Assembly (NCBI RefSeq): GCF_019232825.1
Contig: NZ_JAFAND010000035.1
Span: forward strand, 1-64,000
Length of the DNA: 64,000 nucleotides
Direction: 5' to 3'
Source: Paludibacterium sp.
GTDB taxonomy: Bacteria; Pseudomonadota; Gammaproteobacteria; Burkholderiales; Chromobacteriaceae
The notes under the pieces were generated by a model. It saw nothing but the letters and a program-made list of their open reading frames with translations. It searched no databases and was not told the DNA's origin. The translations under genes were made by a program, and so were the position numbers. This document shows, piece after piece, positions 1 through 8,691 of this stretch (position 1 is its first letter; each line of letters opens with the position of its first letter).

Positions 1-1
1 G

Positions 2-109
2 CCGGTATCGATGGCCAATTTCCAGCAATGGCTCGATAGCTGGAGCACGGATATCGCCGAGCAGGTCGCCGGCGCCCTGCCCGCAGCGCATCAAGCGACG
101 CCCCCCTAA
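2..109 (+). CDS. C-terminal end of an unidentified protein (partial, 5' end outside window)
   Basis: An open frame enters from the left edge and encodes 35 residues ending in ...AAHQATPP before TAA at 107-109. The piece contains a short helical-looking stretch (NFQQWLDSWSTDIAEQVAGAL) and no recognisable motif, so no function is assigned. The stop codon lies inside the 4-bp CTAA that forms the left target-site duplication of the adjacent MITE, so the transposon landed exactly at the end of this gene. The gene converges on the hydrogenase gene from the other side. Confidence 0.6.
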   Translation, partial: PVSMANFQQWLDSWSTDIAEQVAGALPAAHQATPP

Positions 110-380
110 GGACCCTCTGAACAAGTTATTTACCACTGCGTTTGGTCAATAACAGGCCGAATGCAAGGCGCGCGACGCAGGTCGCAGTTATTCTGCGATG
201 CCAAGGAGCGCAACGCCGTCAGGCGGCCTGTTGTTGGCCAAACCCTTCGGGGCGGCGCCTGGCGGTCGGTCTGCTTTGTTGCGCGGCTGGTGGATGGAAT
301 GACCATCCACTGCGCCCCGCGCCGCGCATCCCATCCCGCCAGGGGTCGCCGCAGCGGTAAATAACGGGTTCAGAGGGTCC
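110..380. mobile_element. 271-bp MITE with 31-bp terminal inverted repeats, IS5-type ends
   Basis: The left end (110-140, starting GGACCCTCTGAACAAG) and the right end (350-380) are inverted repeats matching at 28 of 31 positions. They are flanked by CTAA (106-109) and CTAG (381-384), which fits the 4-bp YTAR target duplication known for the IS5 group. A second, inner inverted repeat pairs 142-159 with 224-241 (16 of 18 matches). No transposase frame is present, so the element is non-autonomous and would have to be mobilised in trans by a related IS. The short frames inside it look meaningless. It sits between two convergent genes and may also act as a strong RNA hairpin. Confidence 0.85.
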
Positions 381-388
381 CTAGATGC

Positions 389-2188
389 CTACTTGATGCC
401 TTCCTCCGCCTGCTCGCCCCATACCGCCTGCATGTCGGCAGGGCGCACCACGCTGCGGTCGCGATAGCTGGTGTGCAGCAGATGATGCGCTTTGTCCGAG
501 TGCGGCTCGCCGAGAAACTCGGTGTACAGCCGTTGCACTTGGTGGTTGTTGTGCGACTGGCGCGCCTTGGTATGGCGGTCGATGTCGTACAGCGTGGCGC
601 GGCGTTTGAGCGCGTGCGGCAGGTAGGCCTTCTTCGAGCGCAGCGTGCCGCCGCCGTCGACGCAACCGCCCGGGCACGCCATGACTTCGACGAAATCGAA
701 ATCGACGCGGCCGGCGCGGATTTCCTCCACCAGCTCGCGCGTGCCCTTGAGCCCATGGCACATCGCCACCTTGATCTCGCCGAATTCGCCGCCCAGGTTG
801 ACGTGTGCGGTGCGCACGTTCTCGAAGCCGCGCAACTGGCCGATCTCAACGTGCTCAAGCTCCTTGCCGTTGACCACGAAGTACATCGTGCGCAGCGCCG
901 CCTCCATCACACCGCCGGTGGTGCCGAAGATCGCGCCCGCACCGGAATATTCGCTCATGTACGGATCGTCGTAAGCCGATGGCGCCATATGCTTGAGGTC
1001 GATGCCTTCGCGCCGCAACAGATGGGCAAACTCGCGCATGGTCAGCACCACGTCCACTTCGGCTTGGCCGTCGTGGATGTGTTCCGGCCGGCGCGCCTCT
1101 TCCTTCTTGGCGGTGCACGGCATGATCGAGATCACGCGCATGCGCGCAGGATCGATGCCGCGCCGCTCGGCCAGATACGTCTTGGCGATCACGCCGAGAG
1201 TTTGCTGTGGCGAGCGCGTCGAGGACAGCATCGGCCGCATGTCGGGATAGTGTTTTTCGATGAAGGTGATCCAGGCCGGACAGCAGGACGTGAAAGTCGG
1301 TCCCTTCTTCTGCCGCAGCCGGCCCAACAGCTCGGTCCCTTCTTCCATGATCACCACATCGGCGCCGAAGTTGGTGTCGAGGATGATGTCGGCGCCAAGC
1401 TTGCGCAGCGCGGCGATGATCTGCCCTTCGACATTGAACCCCGGCGGCAGGCCGAACTCCTCGCCGAAGCCGACGCGGATGGCCGGCGCCATCTGGAACA
1501 CCGTGGTAATGGCCGGATCGGCCAGATAATCAAGCACTTCTTGCGTTTGGTCGCGCTCGGACAGCGCGCCGGTCGGGCACACCATCACGCACTGGCCGCA
1601 GGTCACGCAAGGCGACGGCTCGACCGAGCCGCCCTTGAGGCGAATGCCGGCGGCGCTGCCCCAGCCGGCAAGCTCTAACGAATCGATGTTCTGCACATTG
1701 CGGCACACTGCCACGCAGCGCTGGCAGCGGATACAGCGGCTGCGGTCGTAAATGATCGCCTGCCCCTCATCCACCGGCTCGTCGTTTTCCCAGCCCTGCG
1801 TGTAATGGAAGCGCACCTCGGTCAGGCCGACCGAGTTGGCCGCGGCCAGGAGCTCGCAGTTGCCGTTGCGCTTGCAGGTCGAGCACGACTGATGGTGGTC
1901 GGCCATGGTCATTTCCAACTGCAGCCGGCGCATGTCCTGCACTTGGGCCGTCCGGGTCAACACCTGCCAGCCCGCTTGCAGAGGCGTGTCGCACGCGGTC
2001 AGAAAGCGCGGCGCGTCTTCGCCGTCGGCGCGCACTTCCACCAGGCACACGCGACACGTGCCCGGCGCATGATCGATATCGTTCAGCTCGCACAGCGTGG
2101 GGATGAAGATGTCGTGTTCGCGCGCCACCTGCAAGATGGTCTGCCCGGGCTTGAATTCAATGCTTTGTCCGTTGATCGACGCTTGCAT
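389..2188 (-). CDS. hydA: [FeFe]-hydrogenase, large monomeric (CpI-like) form
   Basis: 599 residues with the full CpI-type domain order. Seen in the sequence: an N-terminal [2Fe-2S] domain (C33, C45, C48, C66), a His-Cys [4Fe-4S] site (H98, C102, C105, C111), two [4Fe-4S] clusters (C152/155/158/162 and C194/197/200/204), then the H-cluster domain. All three H-cluster signatures are intact: TSCCPAW (C302 as proton-transfer Cys, C303 as ligand), MPCTAKKEE (C358) and MACPGGCVDGGG (C505, C509). The C-terminal small-subunit-like domain (about 519-599) is present with SHNN and LLHTSYR. It should reversibly reduce protons to H2 in the cytoplasm. It starts 10 nt after the upstream flavoprotein gene with AGGAGG overlapping that stop codon, so the two are co-translated. 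HydE/F/G maturases are not in the window. The neighbouring GltD-like partner resembles the glutamate-synthase-linked group A2 in the HydDB scheme (inference). Confidence 0.95.
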   Translation of the reverse strand: MQASINGQSIEFKPGQTILQVAREHDIFIPTLCELNDIDHAPGTCRVCLVEVRADGEDAPRFLTACDTPLQAGWQVLTRTAQVQDMRRLQLEMTMADHHQSCSTCKRNGNCELLAAANSVGLTEVRFHYTQGWENDEPVDEGQAIIYDRSRCIRCQRCVAVCRNVQNIDSLELAGWGSAAGIRLKGGSVEPSPCVTCGQCVMVCPTGALSERDQTQEVLDYLADPAITTVFQMAPAIRVGFGEEFGLPPGFNVEGQIIAALRKLGADIILDTNFGADVVIMEEGTELLGRLRQKKGPTFTSCCPAWITFIEKHYPDMRPMLSSTRSPQQTLGVIAKTYLAERRGIDPARMRVISIMPCTAKKEEARRPEHIHDGQAEVDVVLTMREFAHLLRREGIDLKHMAPSAYDDPYMSEYSGAGAIFGTTGGVMEAALRTMYFVVNGKELEHVEIGQLRGFENVRTAHVNLGGEFGEIKVAMCHGLKGTRELVEEIRAGRVDFDFVEVMACPGGCVDGGGTLRSKKAYLPHALKRRATLYDIDRHTKARQSHNNHQVQRLYTEFLGEPHSDKAHHLLHTSYRDRSVVRPADMQAVWGEQAEEGIK

Positions 2189-2198
2189 GACACCCTCC

Positions 2199-4190
2199 TT
2201 ATTGGGCCGCGGCGGCGTGCGCCAGCGGGCGCGCCGTCGACAGCGAATAAACGCGGTAGCAACGCAGGCAGCGCTTGGCTTCTTCGTAAGCCGCTTCCTT
2301 GCTCAGGCAACCGTCCACTTCCTTGAAATGACGCACGCGCGATTCGGCCGGCAGTTCCGGCACATGCGCCCGGTCGCGCGGGATCGGCGCGATCTCGACC
2401 GGCTCCTTCAGCAGCAGCTTATTGGTGGCCAGCATCTGCTGCACGCGCGCCTCGGGCTTGATGGTCACGCCGCCGGTGAGCAGATATTCACAAATGCTCG
2501 CGGCGGCGCGGTCACCGTGATCGAGCGCGTTGACCAGCGTCAACGGGCCAAGCACGCAGTCGCCGCCGGCGAATACCCCGGGGCGGGACGTTTCCAGCGT
2601 GTCCGGGTTGACGGTGATGCAATGCCACTTGTCGAGCGTGACGCCATCCTCGGGCCGCAGCACGGCGCCGTCGACCTGTTGGCCGATGGCGGCGATCACC
2701 AGGTCGCACGGCATCACCTGCTCGGTGCCCGGCACCGGTTCGACACTGCGGCGGCCGCGCGCGTCGAGCTCCGTCTGGCGCATGGTCAGAAGCTCGACGC
2801 CGACCACGCGGCCCTCCTTGATCACCAGCGACGACGGATTGCTCAAGCAGTGGAAATGAATGCCTTCCTGCCCGCACGCCACCACCTCCTCGCGTTCGGC
2901 CGGCATATCCTCGACCGTGCGCCGGTAGACCAGATGCACCGAGCGCGCGCCCATGCGTTTGGCCGAGCGCACGCAGTCCATCGCCACGTTGCCGCCACCG
3001 ACCACCACCACGTCGCCGGTGACTTCAAACGGCAAGCCATACTCGACGTACTTATGCACCTTGAGCAGGAAATCGACGCCGGAGGCGTAGCCCTCCAGGG
3101 TAGGGTCCTCGTTCTTGACGCCCAGCAACGTCCCCTGGCTCGCGCCATAACCGAGGAATACCGCCTGGTAGCCCTGCGCGGTCAAATCGTCGAGCGTGAA
3201 GTCGCGTCCCAAAGCCTTATCGAAGAAGAAGCGCCCGCCCAGGTGGCGGATCAGGATCTCCGTTTCGGCCTTGAGCACATCCTTGGGCAACCGGTAGCTG
3301 GGAATGCCGACCGAAGCCATGCCGCCGGCCGATTTTTGCGCGTCGTAGATATCGACTTGAAAGCCTTCGAGCAGCAGCTTGTAGGCGCAGGTGATGCCGG
3401 CCGGGCCGGCGCCGATCACCGCCACGCGCTCCTTGCGCTGCACCTCCGGCAACGGAATCTTGAGCGACTTGCCGCCGGACAGGGCGGTATCGGCGGCATA
3501 GCGCTTGAGCATACGGATGCCGACAGCACCGTCGACGGCGTTGCGGCGGCAGGCATCTTCGCAGAAACGCACGCAGACGCGGCCACAGGAGGCCGCCATC
3601 GAATACTTCTCCAACACCACGCCGAGCGCGTAGTCGAATTTGCCGCCCTTGACGCCATCGATGTACTTGGGCACGTCCACCTTCGACGGGCATACCTCGA
3701 TGCAAGGCGCGGTGGTGTAGCCGAAGTAGCCGGGCGTCTGCGCGCATTGCGCCACCGTCAACGGGCGGAATTCGTCGCGAAAGGCGGTGAGCGCCTGCCA
3801 GAGCGCCTTGGCGCAGCTCTGGCCCATGCCGCACAGCGAGGTTTCGGTCACCTGCTGCGCCAACAGCGCGATCTCGTCCAGCACGGCGGCCGGGGCTTCG
3901 TCGTAGGCGTAGGCATGCAACAGGTCGCGCAAGCGCTGCGTGCCGACGCGGCACGGCGTGCAACGGCCACACGACTCCTGCGCCGAGCGCGTCATGTGCT
4001 GCAGGAACATTTGAGTGAGATTGGCCTGGCCGTCGAACACCAGAAAGCCACGGTCGGCGATAAAGCCGCGGGTAGGATTGTCAGGAAACAGCGTCGGCAG
4101 GCCGGACACCACGGTGACCGGCTCTTTCGGCGCTTTGCGACGATAGTCGTAGCGTTGGCCGTCCCACATCCCGTAAATCGGATAATTCAT
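2199..4190 (-). CDS. Hydrogenase-associated iron-sulfur flavoprotein (NuoF C-terminal Fe-S domain fused to GltD-like oxidoreductase)
   Basis: 663 residues from the ATG at 4188-4190, which has GAGGG about 9 nt upstream; the frame is open further upstream but without typical sequence. Residues 70-125 match the NuoF-type [4Fe-4S] site (SCGRCTPC, C74/C77/C80, plus C120). The NADH/FMN-binding part of NuoF is missing. Residues 155-650 are GltD-like: Fe-S ligands around C163, C167, C202, C206, C210 and C214, an FAD Rossmann motif GAGPAG at 260-265, a second dinucleotide motif VVVVGGGNVAMD at 394-405, the terminal FAD motif GVFAGGD near 538, and a CLRC pair near the C terminus. Likely role: pass electrons between NAD(P)H and the hydrogenase encoded 10 nt downstream. 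The coenzyme and physiological direction cannot be read from the sequence. Confidence 0.88.
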   Translation of the reverse strand: MNYPIYGMWDGQRYDYRRKAPKEPVTVVSGLPTLFPDNPTRGFIADRGFLVFDGQANLTQMFLQHMTRSAQESCGRCTPCRVGTQRLRDLLHAYAYDEAPAAVLDEIALLAQQVTETSLCGMGQSCAKALWQALTAFRDEFRPLTVAQCAQTPGYFGYTTAPCIEVCPSKVDVPKYIDGVKGGKFDYALGVVLEKYSMAASCGRVCVRFCEDACRRNAVDGAVGIRMLKRYAADTALSGGKSLKIPLPEVQRKERVAVIGAGPAGITCAYKLLLEGFQVDIYDAQKSAGGMASVGIPSYRLPKDVLKAETEILIRHLGGRFFFDKALGRDFTLDDLTAQGYQAVFLGYGASQGTLLGVKNEDPTLEGYASGVDFLLKVHKYVEYGLPFEVTGDVVVVGGGNVAMDCVRSAKRMGARSVHLVYRRTVEDMPAEREEVVACGQEGIHFHCLSNPSSLVIKEGRVVGVELLTMRQTELDARGRRSVEPVPGTEQVMPCDLVIAAIGQQVDGAVLRPEDGVTLDKWHCITVNPDTLETSRPGVFAGGDCVLGPLTLVNALDHGDRAAASICEYLLTGGVTIKPEARVQQMLATNKLLLKEPVEIAPIPRDRAHVPELPAESRVRHFKEVDGCLSKEAAYEEAKRCLRCYRVYSLSTARPLAHAAAAQ

Positions 4191-4311
4191 GGAAAAACCC
4201 TCAAGGGGAAAACGAATGCTTTGGACGGGCTCGTCGCCAAGGGATGCCGGCAACGCTCGCGTCATAACCGGGTGCTTTGCAGCATGATAGGACAGCGCTT
4301 GGGCGATTTGT

Positions 4312-4325
4312 TTGATGTGCCACAA
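4312..4325. promoter_or_regulatory. Weak FNR/ANR-like site upstream of the hydrogenase operon
   Basis: TTGATGTGCCACAA matches the FNR consensus TTGAT-N4-ATCAA at 8 of 10 half-site positions. It lies about 120 bp upstream of the flavoprotein start, in the divergent region shared with the FUSC-like gene. One such match in a 220-bp region can occur by chance, so this is only a candidate. Confidence 0.25.
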
Positions 4326-4411
4326 GGGTTGTGATGGCCAATGCCCCCCTTTCCAGCGAGGGGATTTTGCTTTACTGTCCGCACAAATTCTTGCTGAAAT
4401 GTGCACGCCTT

Positions 4412-5455
4412 ATGCGCTCCCTGCTTCGCCAAACCTTGACCTTCGATCGCAACCAGCCGCCCAATTGGCGCCGCGCGCTACGCGTGACCGTCGCCATCGG
4501 CTTGCCGTTGTTCATCGCCATTTGGCGCGGCGAGTTCCTGCCGGCGGTTTATGGCGGCGTGGCCGGGTTGTATTCGATGTTCGTCGACAACGGCGGGCCA
4601 ACGCCTGAGCGCATCGTGGCCATCGTCTACATGACGGTCGGCATGCTGTTGTGCGGCATCGCCGGCTATGTCGGCCGCTGGGTGCCAGGCGCGCCGCTGG
4701 CATTTTTGCTGGCCTTCTCGCTGATGGCCGGCTGGCTGCAAGGCACAGGCACCTCGGTCGAACTGATGAGCAAGTACTGGCTGATCGCGTTTCTATTCGG
4801 CAACAGCGATCCGCGGCTCTCGCCGCTGGCCGGTACGTATCTGCTATTGGGCGGACTGACCGGTATCGTGTCGGTGCTGATCGACCGCGTACTCGCCGGC
4901 AAGCCGGAAAAACAGTTCGGCCCGATGCTGTTCGAGGCCATCAGCCGGCTGCTGCGCCGCAGGCATAGCAATGGTCACTTCACCTTCTACTTCGCCAGCA
5001 AGATCCTGGCCGGCTATGCCGTCGGCTACGGCCTCGGCCTAACCCGCGCCTACTGGGTGCCGCTGACCATCGCCATCGTCACCGTCTACGATCCTCAGCT
5101 CAGCATCGCCAAGCTGATCCAGCGGCTGGCGGGCTCGCTTTTGGGCGCCCTGGTTGGCTGGGCGGTACTGACCTGGTGCCACGACGACACCTGGCTCGCG
5201 CTGATCTCCATGGCTTTGGGTGCCGCCACGGCGCTGTTGCTCAATCGCAGCTACTGGATGGCGGTGGTGCCGATCACCGCGCTGGTGATGGTGCTGCTCG
5301 ATTTCGGCTACCCGCAGGCGTCGACGCTGCTGGCTATCGCCCGGGTGGAAAACACCGTGCTCGGCTGCGCCATTGCCGGCCTCGGCGCGTTGATCTACCT
5401 CCGGCTGCAACAGTGGTTGCCGCGCGAGCGGCGCAAGCGCAGAGCACGCGTATAG
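4412..5455 (+). CDS. FUSC-family inner membrane protein
   Basis: 347 residues if started at the ATG at 4412 (MRSLLRQTL); the frame is open to 4331 and no strong ribosome site decides the start. The protein has two blocks of hydrophobic segments (about residues 25-140 and 205-330) separated by a charged loop near 160-195. This is the duplicated membrane layout of FUSC/aromatic-acid exporter proteins (fusaric acid resistance-like). The tail is very basic (PRERRKRRARV). It is divergent from the hydrogenase operon and followed by ahpC. The substrate is unknown; family membership is judged from overall pattern, not a unique motif. Confidence 0.6.
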   Translation: MRSLLRQTLTFDRNQPPNWRRALRVTVAIGLPLFIAIWRGEFLPAVYGGVAGLYSMFVDNGGPTPERIVAIVYMTVGMLLCGIAGYVGRWVPGAPLAFLLAFSLMAGWLQGTGTSVELMSKYWLIAFLFGNSDPRLSPLAGTYLLLGGLTGIVSVLIDRVLAGKPEKQFGPMLFEAISRLLRRRHSNGHFTFYFASKILAGYAVGYGLGLTRAYWVPLTIAIVTVYDPQLSIAKLIQRLAGSLLGALVGWAVLTWCHDDTWLALISMALGAATALLLNRSYWMAVVPITALVMVLLDFGYPQASTLLAIARVENTVLGCAIAGLGALIYLRLQQWLPRERRKRRARV

Positions 5456-5572
5456 CCATAGGCAATCAATAGCTTTAATACAATCAAATATACGTACCAA
5501 TAGTTTCTCAATATCATGCACTGCATACGGCGGCCAACGCCACATTGCTCAAACCCTGATAGGAGAAACAAC

Positions 5573-6142
5573 ATGTCGACTTCGCTGATCAACACCGAAA
5601 TCAAGCCCTTCAAAGCCACCGCTTTCCATAACGGCAACTTCGTCGACGTCTCCGACGCCGACCTGAAGGGCAAGTGGTCGGTGGTGTTCTTCTACCCGGC
5701 CGACTTCACCTTCGTCTGCCCGACCGAACTGGGCGACCTGGCCGACAACTACGCCGAATTCAAGAAGCTGGGCGTTGAGATCTACTCTGTGTCCACCGAC
5801 ACCCATTTCACCCACAAGGCCTGGCACGACAGCTCGGACACCATTCGCAAGATCGGCTACCCGATGCTGGGCGACCCGACCGGCCTGCTCACCCGCAACT
5901 TCGGCGTGATGATCGAGGAAGAAGGCCTGGCGGAACGCGGCACCTTCGTCATCGACCCGGAAGGCAAGATCCAGATCGTCGAAATCAACGCCGGCGGCAT
6001 CGGCCGCGACGCCAGCGAACTGTTGCGCAAGGTGAAGGCCGCGCAATACGTCGCCAGCCACCCGGGTGAAGTCTGCCCGGCCAAGTGGAAGGAAGGCGAA
6101 GCCACCCTGGCGCCGTCGCTCGACCTGGTCGGCAAGATCTAA
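5573..6142 (+). CDS. ahpC: Alkyl hydroperoxide reductase subunit C (2-Cys peroxiredoxin)
   Basis: 189 residues, close to the 187 of E. coli AhpC. The peroxidatic cysteine is C49 in FTFVCPTEL and the resolving cysteine is C168 in GEVCPAKW. It reduces H2O2 and organic peroxides in the cytosol and is recycled by AhpF. The start is fixed by AGGAG at 5561-5565 before ATG 5573. ahpF follows 103 bp downstream across two hairpins, so the pair is probably an operon with unequal expression. Its presence beside oxygen-sensitive iron-sulfur enzymes fits a need for oxidative-stress defence (inference). Confidence 0.97.
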   Translation: MSTSLINTEIKPFKATAFHNGNFVDVSDADLKGKWSVVFFYPADFTFVCPTELGDLADNYAEFKKLGVEIYSVSTDTHFTHKAWHDSSDTIRKIGYPMLGDPTGLLTRNFGVMIEEEGLAERGTFVIDPEGKIQIVEINAGGIGRDASELLRKVKAAQYVASHPGEVCPAKWKEGEATLAPSLDLVGKI

Positions 6143-6150
6143 TCCCCCCG

Positions 6151-6192
6151 CTTCCGGGGGCATGCCCCGGAAGCCGCTGCGAAGGCAGCGGC
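6151..6192 (+). terminator. Tandem GC-rich hairpins between ahpC and ahpF (attenuator or mRNA stabiliser)
   Basis: Two perfect hairpins lie back to back: CTTCCGGGG (6151-6159) pairs with CCCCGGAAG (6165-6173), and GCCGCTGC (6173-6180) pairs with GCAGCGGC (6185-6192) across a GAAG tetraloop. No U-tract follows, so they are more likely a partial terminator or a 3'-end stabiliser for the abundant ahpC mRNA than a full terminator. Confidence 0.6.
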
Positions 6193-6245
6193 AAAGCCCG
6201 CGCTTTGCCCCTGCCCTTGCCGGCCACCCCCTACTGGAGAACGCC

Positions 6246-7808
6246 ATGCTAGACGCCAACATCAAGAATCAACTGCAAAACTACCTGACCCGCCTGACGA
6301 CACCGGTGGTGCTCACCGCTTCGCTCGACGACGGCGCCAAATCGCGCGAGATGTACGAACTGCTGCAAGAAATCGCCGCGCTCTCGCCGTTGGTTTCGCT
6401 CAACAGCGATGGCCAGGCCGCGCGCCGGCCGTCGTTTGGCATCGGGCGCCCGAATGAAGCCGCGCGCATCGCCTTTGCCGGCATTCCGATGGGACACGAA
6501 TTCACCTCGCTGGTCTTGGCGCTGCTGCAGACCGGCGGCCATCCGGTCAAGGCCGAGACCGAGGTGTTGGCGCAGATCGGCGCGCTGCGCGGCCCGCTGC
6601 ATTTCGAAGTGTTCGTGTCGCTTAGCTGCCATAACTGCCCGGACGTCGTGCAGGCGCTCAACGTGATGGCGCTCACCAACCCGTCGATCACCAGCGTGAT
6701 GATCGATGGCGCGCTGTTTCAGGACGAAATCGACGCCCGTCAGATCATGGGCGTGCCGTCGGTGTACCTGAATGGCGAACCGTTCGGCAATGGCCGCATG
6801 AGCCTGGAGGAGATCTTGGCCAAGGTGGACAGCGAGGCCAGCGCCGAAAGGGCGCGCGCCAAGTTGGCGGATGCCGAGCCGTTCGACGTGCTGGTGGTCG
6901 GTGGCGGACCGGCCGGTTCGGCGGCGGCGATCTACGCCGCGCGCAAGGGTATTCGCACCGGCGTATTGGCCGAGCGCTTCGGTGGCCAAGTGCTGGACAC
7001 GCTGGCCATTGAAAACTTCGTCTCGGTCAGCCGCACCGAGGGTCCGAAGCTCGGCATGGCGCTGGAGCAGCACGTCAAGGACTACGACGTCGACGTGCTC
7101 AACCTGCAACGGGCGCACAAGCTCGTGCCGGCGCAGAACGGCGGATTGGCCGAAGTGCATCTGGACAGCGGCGCGGTACTCAAGAGTCGCGCGGTGATTC
7201 TGGCCACCGGTGCGCGCTGGCGCGAAATGGGCGTACCGGGAGAGGCGCAATACAAGAACCGCGGCGTGGCCTTTTGTCCGCACTGCGACGGCCCGCTGTT
7301 CAAGGGCAAGCGCGTGGCGGTGATCGGCGGCGGCAACTCCGGCGTCGAGGCGGCCATCGACCTGGCCGGCATCGTATCGCACGTGACGCTGCTCGAATTC
7401 GCCGACAGCTTGCGCGCCGACGCGGTGCTGCAGGCCAAGCTCGCGAGCCTGCCCAACGTCGCGATCATCAAATCGGCGCAGACGCGCGAAGTGCTGGGCG
7501 ACGGCCAAAAAGTGACCGGCCTCGTTTACCGCGACCGCGCCAGCGACAGCGATCACATGCTGGAATTGGAAGGCATCTTCGTTCAGATCGGCCTCTTGCC
7601 CAACACCGAATGGCTGAAGGACACGCTGGCACTGTCACCGCGCGGCGAGATCGAGGTCGACGCCCGCGGCCAGACCTCGGCGCCGGGCATCTTCGCCGCC
7701 GGCGACGCCACCACGGTGCCATTCAAGCAGATCATCATCGCCATGGGCGAAGGGGCCAAGGCGAGCCTGGGCGCCTTCGACTACCTGATCCGCCAGCAGC
7801 CGGCTTAA
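6246..7808 (+). CDS. ahpF: Alkyl hydroperoxide reductase subunit F
   Basis: 520 residues, about the size of E. coli AhpF. The N-terminal tandem thioredoxin-fold region carries the redox pair C128-x-x-C131 (SCHNCPD). The thioredoxin-reductase-like part has an FAD motif [12 protein letters not shown] (about 217-228), the active-site pair C344-x-x-C347 (FCPHCDG), an NAD motif [12 protein letters not shown], and the closing FAD motif GIFAAGDAT. It transfers electrons from NADH to AhpC. The start ATG follows CTGGAG by a normal distance. Confidence 0.96.
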   Translation: MLDANIKNQLQNYLTRLTTPVVLTASLDDGAKSREMYELLQEIAALSPLVSLNSDGQAARRPSFGIGRPNEAARIAFAGIPMGHEFTSLVLALLQTGGHPVKAETEVLAQIGALRGPLHFEVFVSLSCHNCPDVVQALNVMALTNPSITSVMIDGALFQDEIDARQIMGVPSVYLNGEPFGNGRMSLEEILAKVDSEASAERARAKLADAEPFDVLVVGGGPAGSAAAIYAARKGIRTGVLAERFGGQVLDTLAIENFVSVSRTEGPKLGMALEQHVKDYDVDVLNLQRAHKLVPAQNGGLAEVHLDSGAVLKSRAVILATGARWREMGVPGEAQYKNRGVAFCPHCDGPLFKGKRVAVIGGGNSGVEAAIDLAGIVSHVTLLEFADSLRADAVLQAKLASLPNVAIIKSAQTREVLGDGQKVTGLVYRDRASDSDHMLELEGIFVQIGLLPNTEWLKDTLALSPRGEIEVDARGQTSAPGIFAAGDATTVPFKQIIIAMGEGAKASLGAFDYLIRQQPA

Positions 7809-7951
7809 CCGGCCGCTGCTCACAACATCAGCCCACCACGCCGGCTCCACACCGGCCTGGCGGGCTTGACTTTAAATACGGCCAAACGACGATTAGGGTC
7901 TGTGAGTGTGCGGAGGGCATGTAGCGCCGTGGCATTGAATGCACGGGACAA

Positions 7952-7971
7952 TTGTAGTAACATACCTACAA
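7952..7971. promoter_or_regulatory. Inverted repeat upstream of the toxin-antitoxin genes (candidate autoregulatory operator)
   Basis: TTGTAG (7952-7957) and CTACAA (7966-7971) form a perfect 6-bp inverted repeat with 8-bp spacing in an AT-rich stretch 27 bp before the antitoxin start. Phd/VapB-type antitoxins commonly repress their own operon by binding such palindromes. Confidence 0.5.
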
Positions 7972-7997
7972 ATATTGAATAGCGCGGGAGGTCCATC

Positions 7998-8252
7998 ATG
8001 TCCATTACCACCCTATCCAGCCGTGAACTCAATCAAGACGTCACCAAAGCCAAACGCGCAGCCAAGGACGGCCCAGTGTTCATCACCGACCGGGGTAAGC
8101 CTGCCCATGTTTTATTGAGCTTCGAAGCCTATCAGCGCCTCACCCTACAACGCCGCAACATCGCCGATGCGCTGGCCATGCCCGGCATTGAGGATATCGA
8201 GTTCGAACCGCCGCGTGCAGACATCACCATCCTACCGGCCGACTTAACATAA
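7998..8252 (+). CDS. Phd/YefM-family antitoxin
   Basis: 84 residues. The N-terminal half (SSRELNQDVTKAKRAAKDGP, then a VFITDRGKPAHVLLS strand and FEAYQRL) is the typical Phd/YefM DNA-binding fold; the C-terminal tail is the likely toxin-binding part. GGGAGG precedes the ATG. The stop overlaps the toxin start by one base (TAATG), the usual translational coupling in these modules. It should neutralise the PIN toxin encoded next and repress the operon together with it. Confidence 0.9.
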   Translation: MSITTLSSRELNQDVTKAKRAAKDGPVFITDRGKPAHVLLSFEAYQRLTLQRRNIADALAMPGIEDIEFEPPRADITILPADLT

Positions 8253-8674
8253 TGTTCATTCTCGACACCAATGTTGTATCCGAATTACGCAAAGTAAAAG
8301 CAGGTAAGGCCGACAAAAATGTGACCGCATGGTGCGACAGTGTTGATGCTTCCGCGATTTTTCTCTCCGCCATGACTGTTCTTGAATTGGAAACCGGCGT
8401 ACTGCAGATTGAACGACGCGACGCGAGCCAAGGTGCGCTATTACGCGCTTGGCTCGCGCATCACGTATTGCCTGAATTTGCCGGCCGGATACTGCCGATC
8501 GACACCACCGTTGCCCAGCGATGCGCCAAATTGCACGTACCGGATCGACGCTCCGAGCGTGATGCGCTGATTGCCGCTACCGCGCTCGTACACGGCATGA
8601 CCGTCGTCACCCGCAATGGCGCCGACTTTGCCGCAACCGGCGTCGACATACTGGACCCCTGGCAGCGCCCATAG
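8252..8674 (+). CDS. PIN-domain ribonuclease toxin (VapC/FitB type)
   Basis: 140 residues starting MFILDTNVVSELRK. The acidic PIN residues are visible: D5 (LDTN), E45 in TVLELETG, D104 in SERDALIAAT and D125 in RNGADFAATG. Such toxins are Mg-dependent endoribonucleases that cut specific RNAs such as tRNA. The closest family picture is FitB with a Phd-like partner. All acidic residues are present, so the toxin looks intact. Confidence 0.92.
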   Translation: MFILDTNVVSELRKVKAGKADKNVTAWCDSVDASAIFLSAMTVLELETGVLQIERRDASQGALLRAWLAHHVLPEFAGRILPIDTTVAQRCAKLHVPDRRSERDALIAATALVHGMTVVTRNGADFAATGVDILDPWQRP

Positions 8675-8691
8675 CGCGCCCCCTTCAGCGA

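Noticed and set aside
142-364. Short overlapping frames inside the MITE
   Set aside because: They differ in frame, lack motifs and lie wholly within inverted-repeat sequence.
2097-4334. 745-codon plus-strand frame opposite the hydrogenase flavoprotein gene
   Set aside because: Pure antisense shadow of a gene with clear motifs; composition rich in His, Arg and Ala with no domain.
5469-5503. ATAG motifs upstream of ahpC as an OxyR site
   Set aside because: The two ATAG elements are 31 bp apart and the CTAT partners are missing, unlike the known OxyR spacing.
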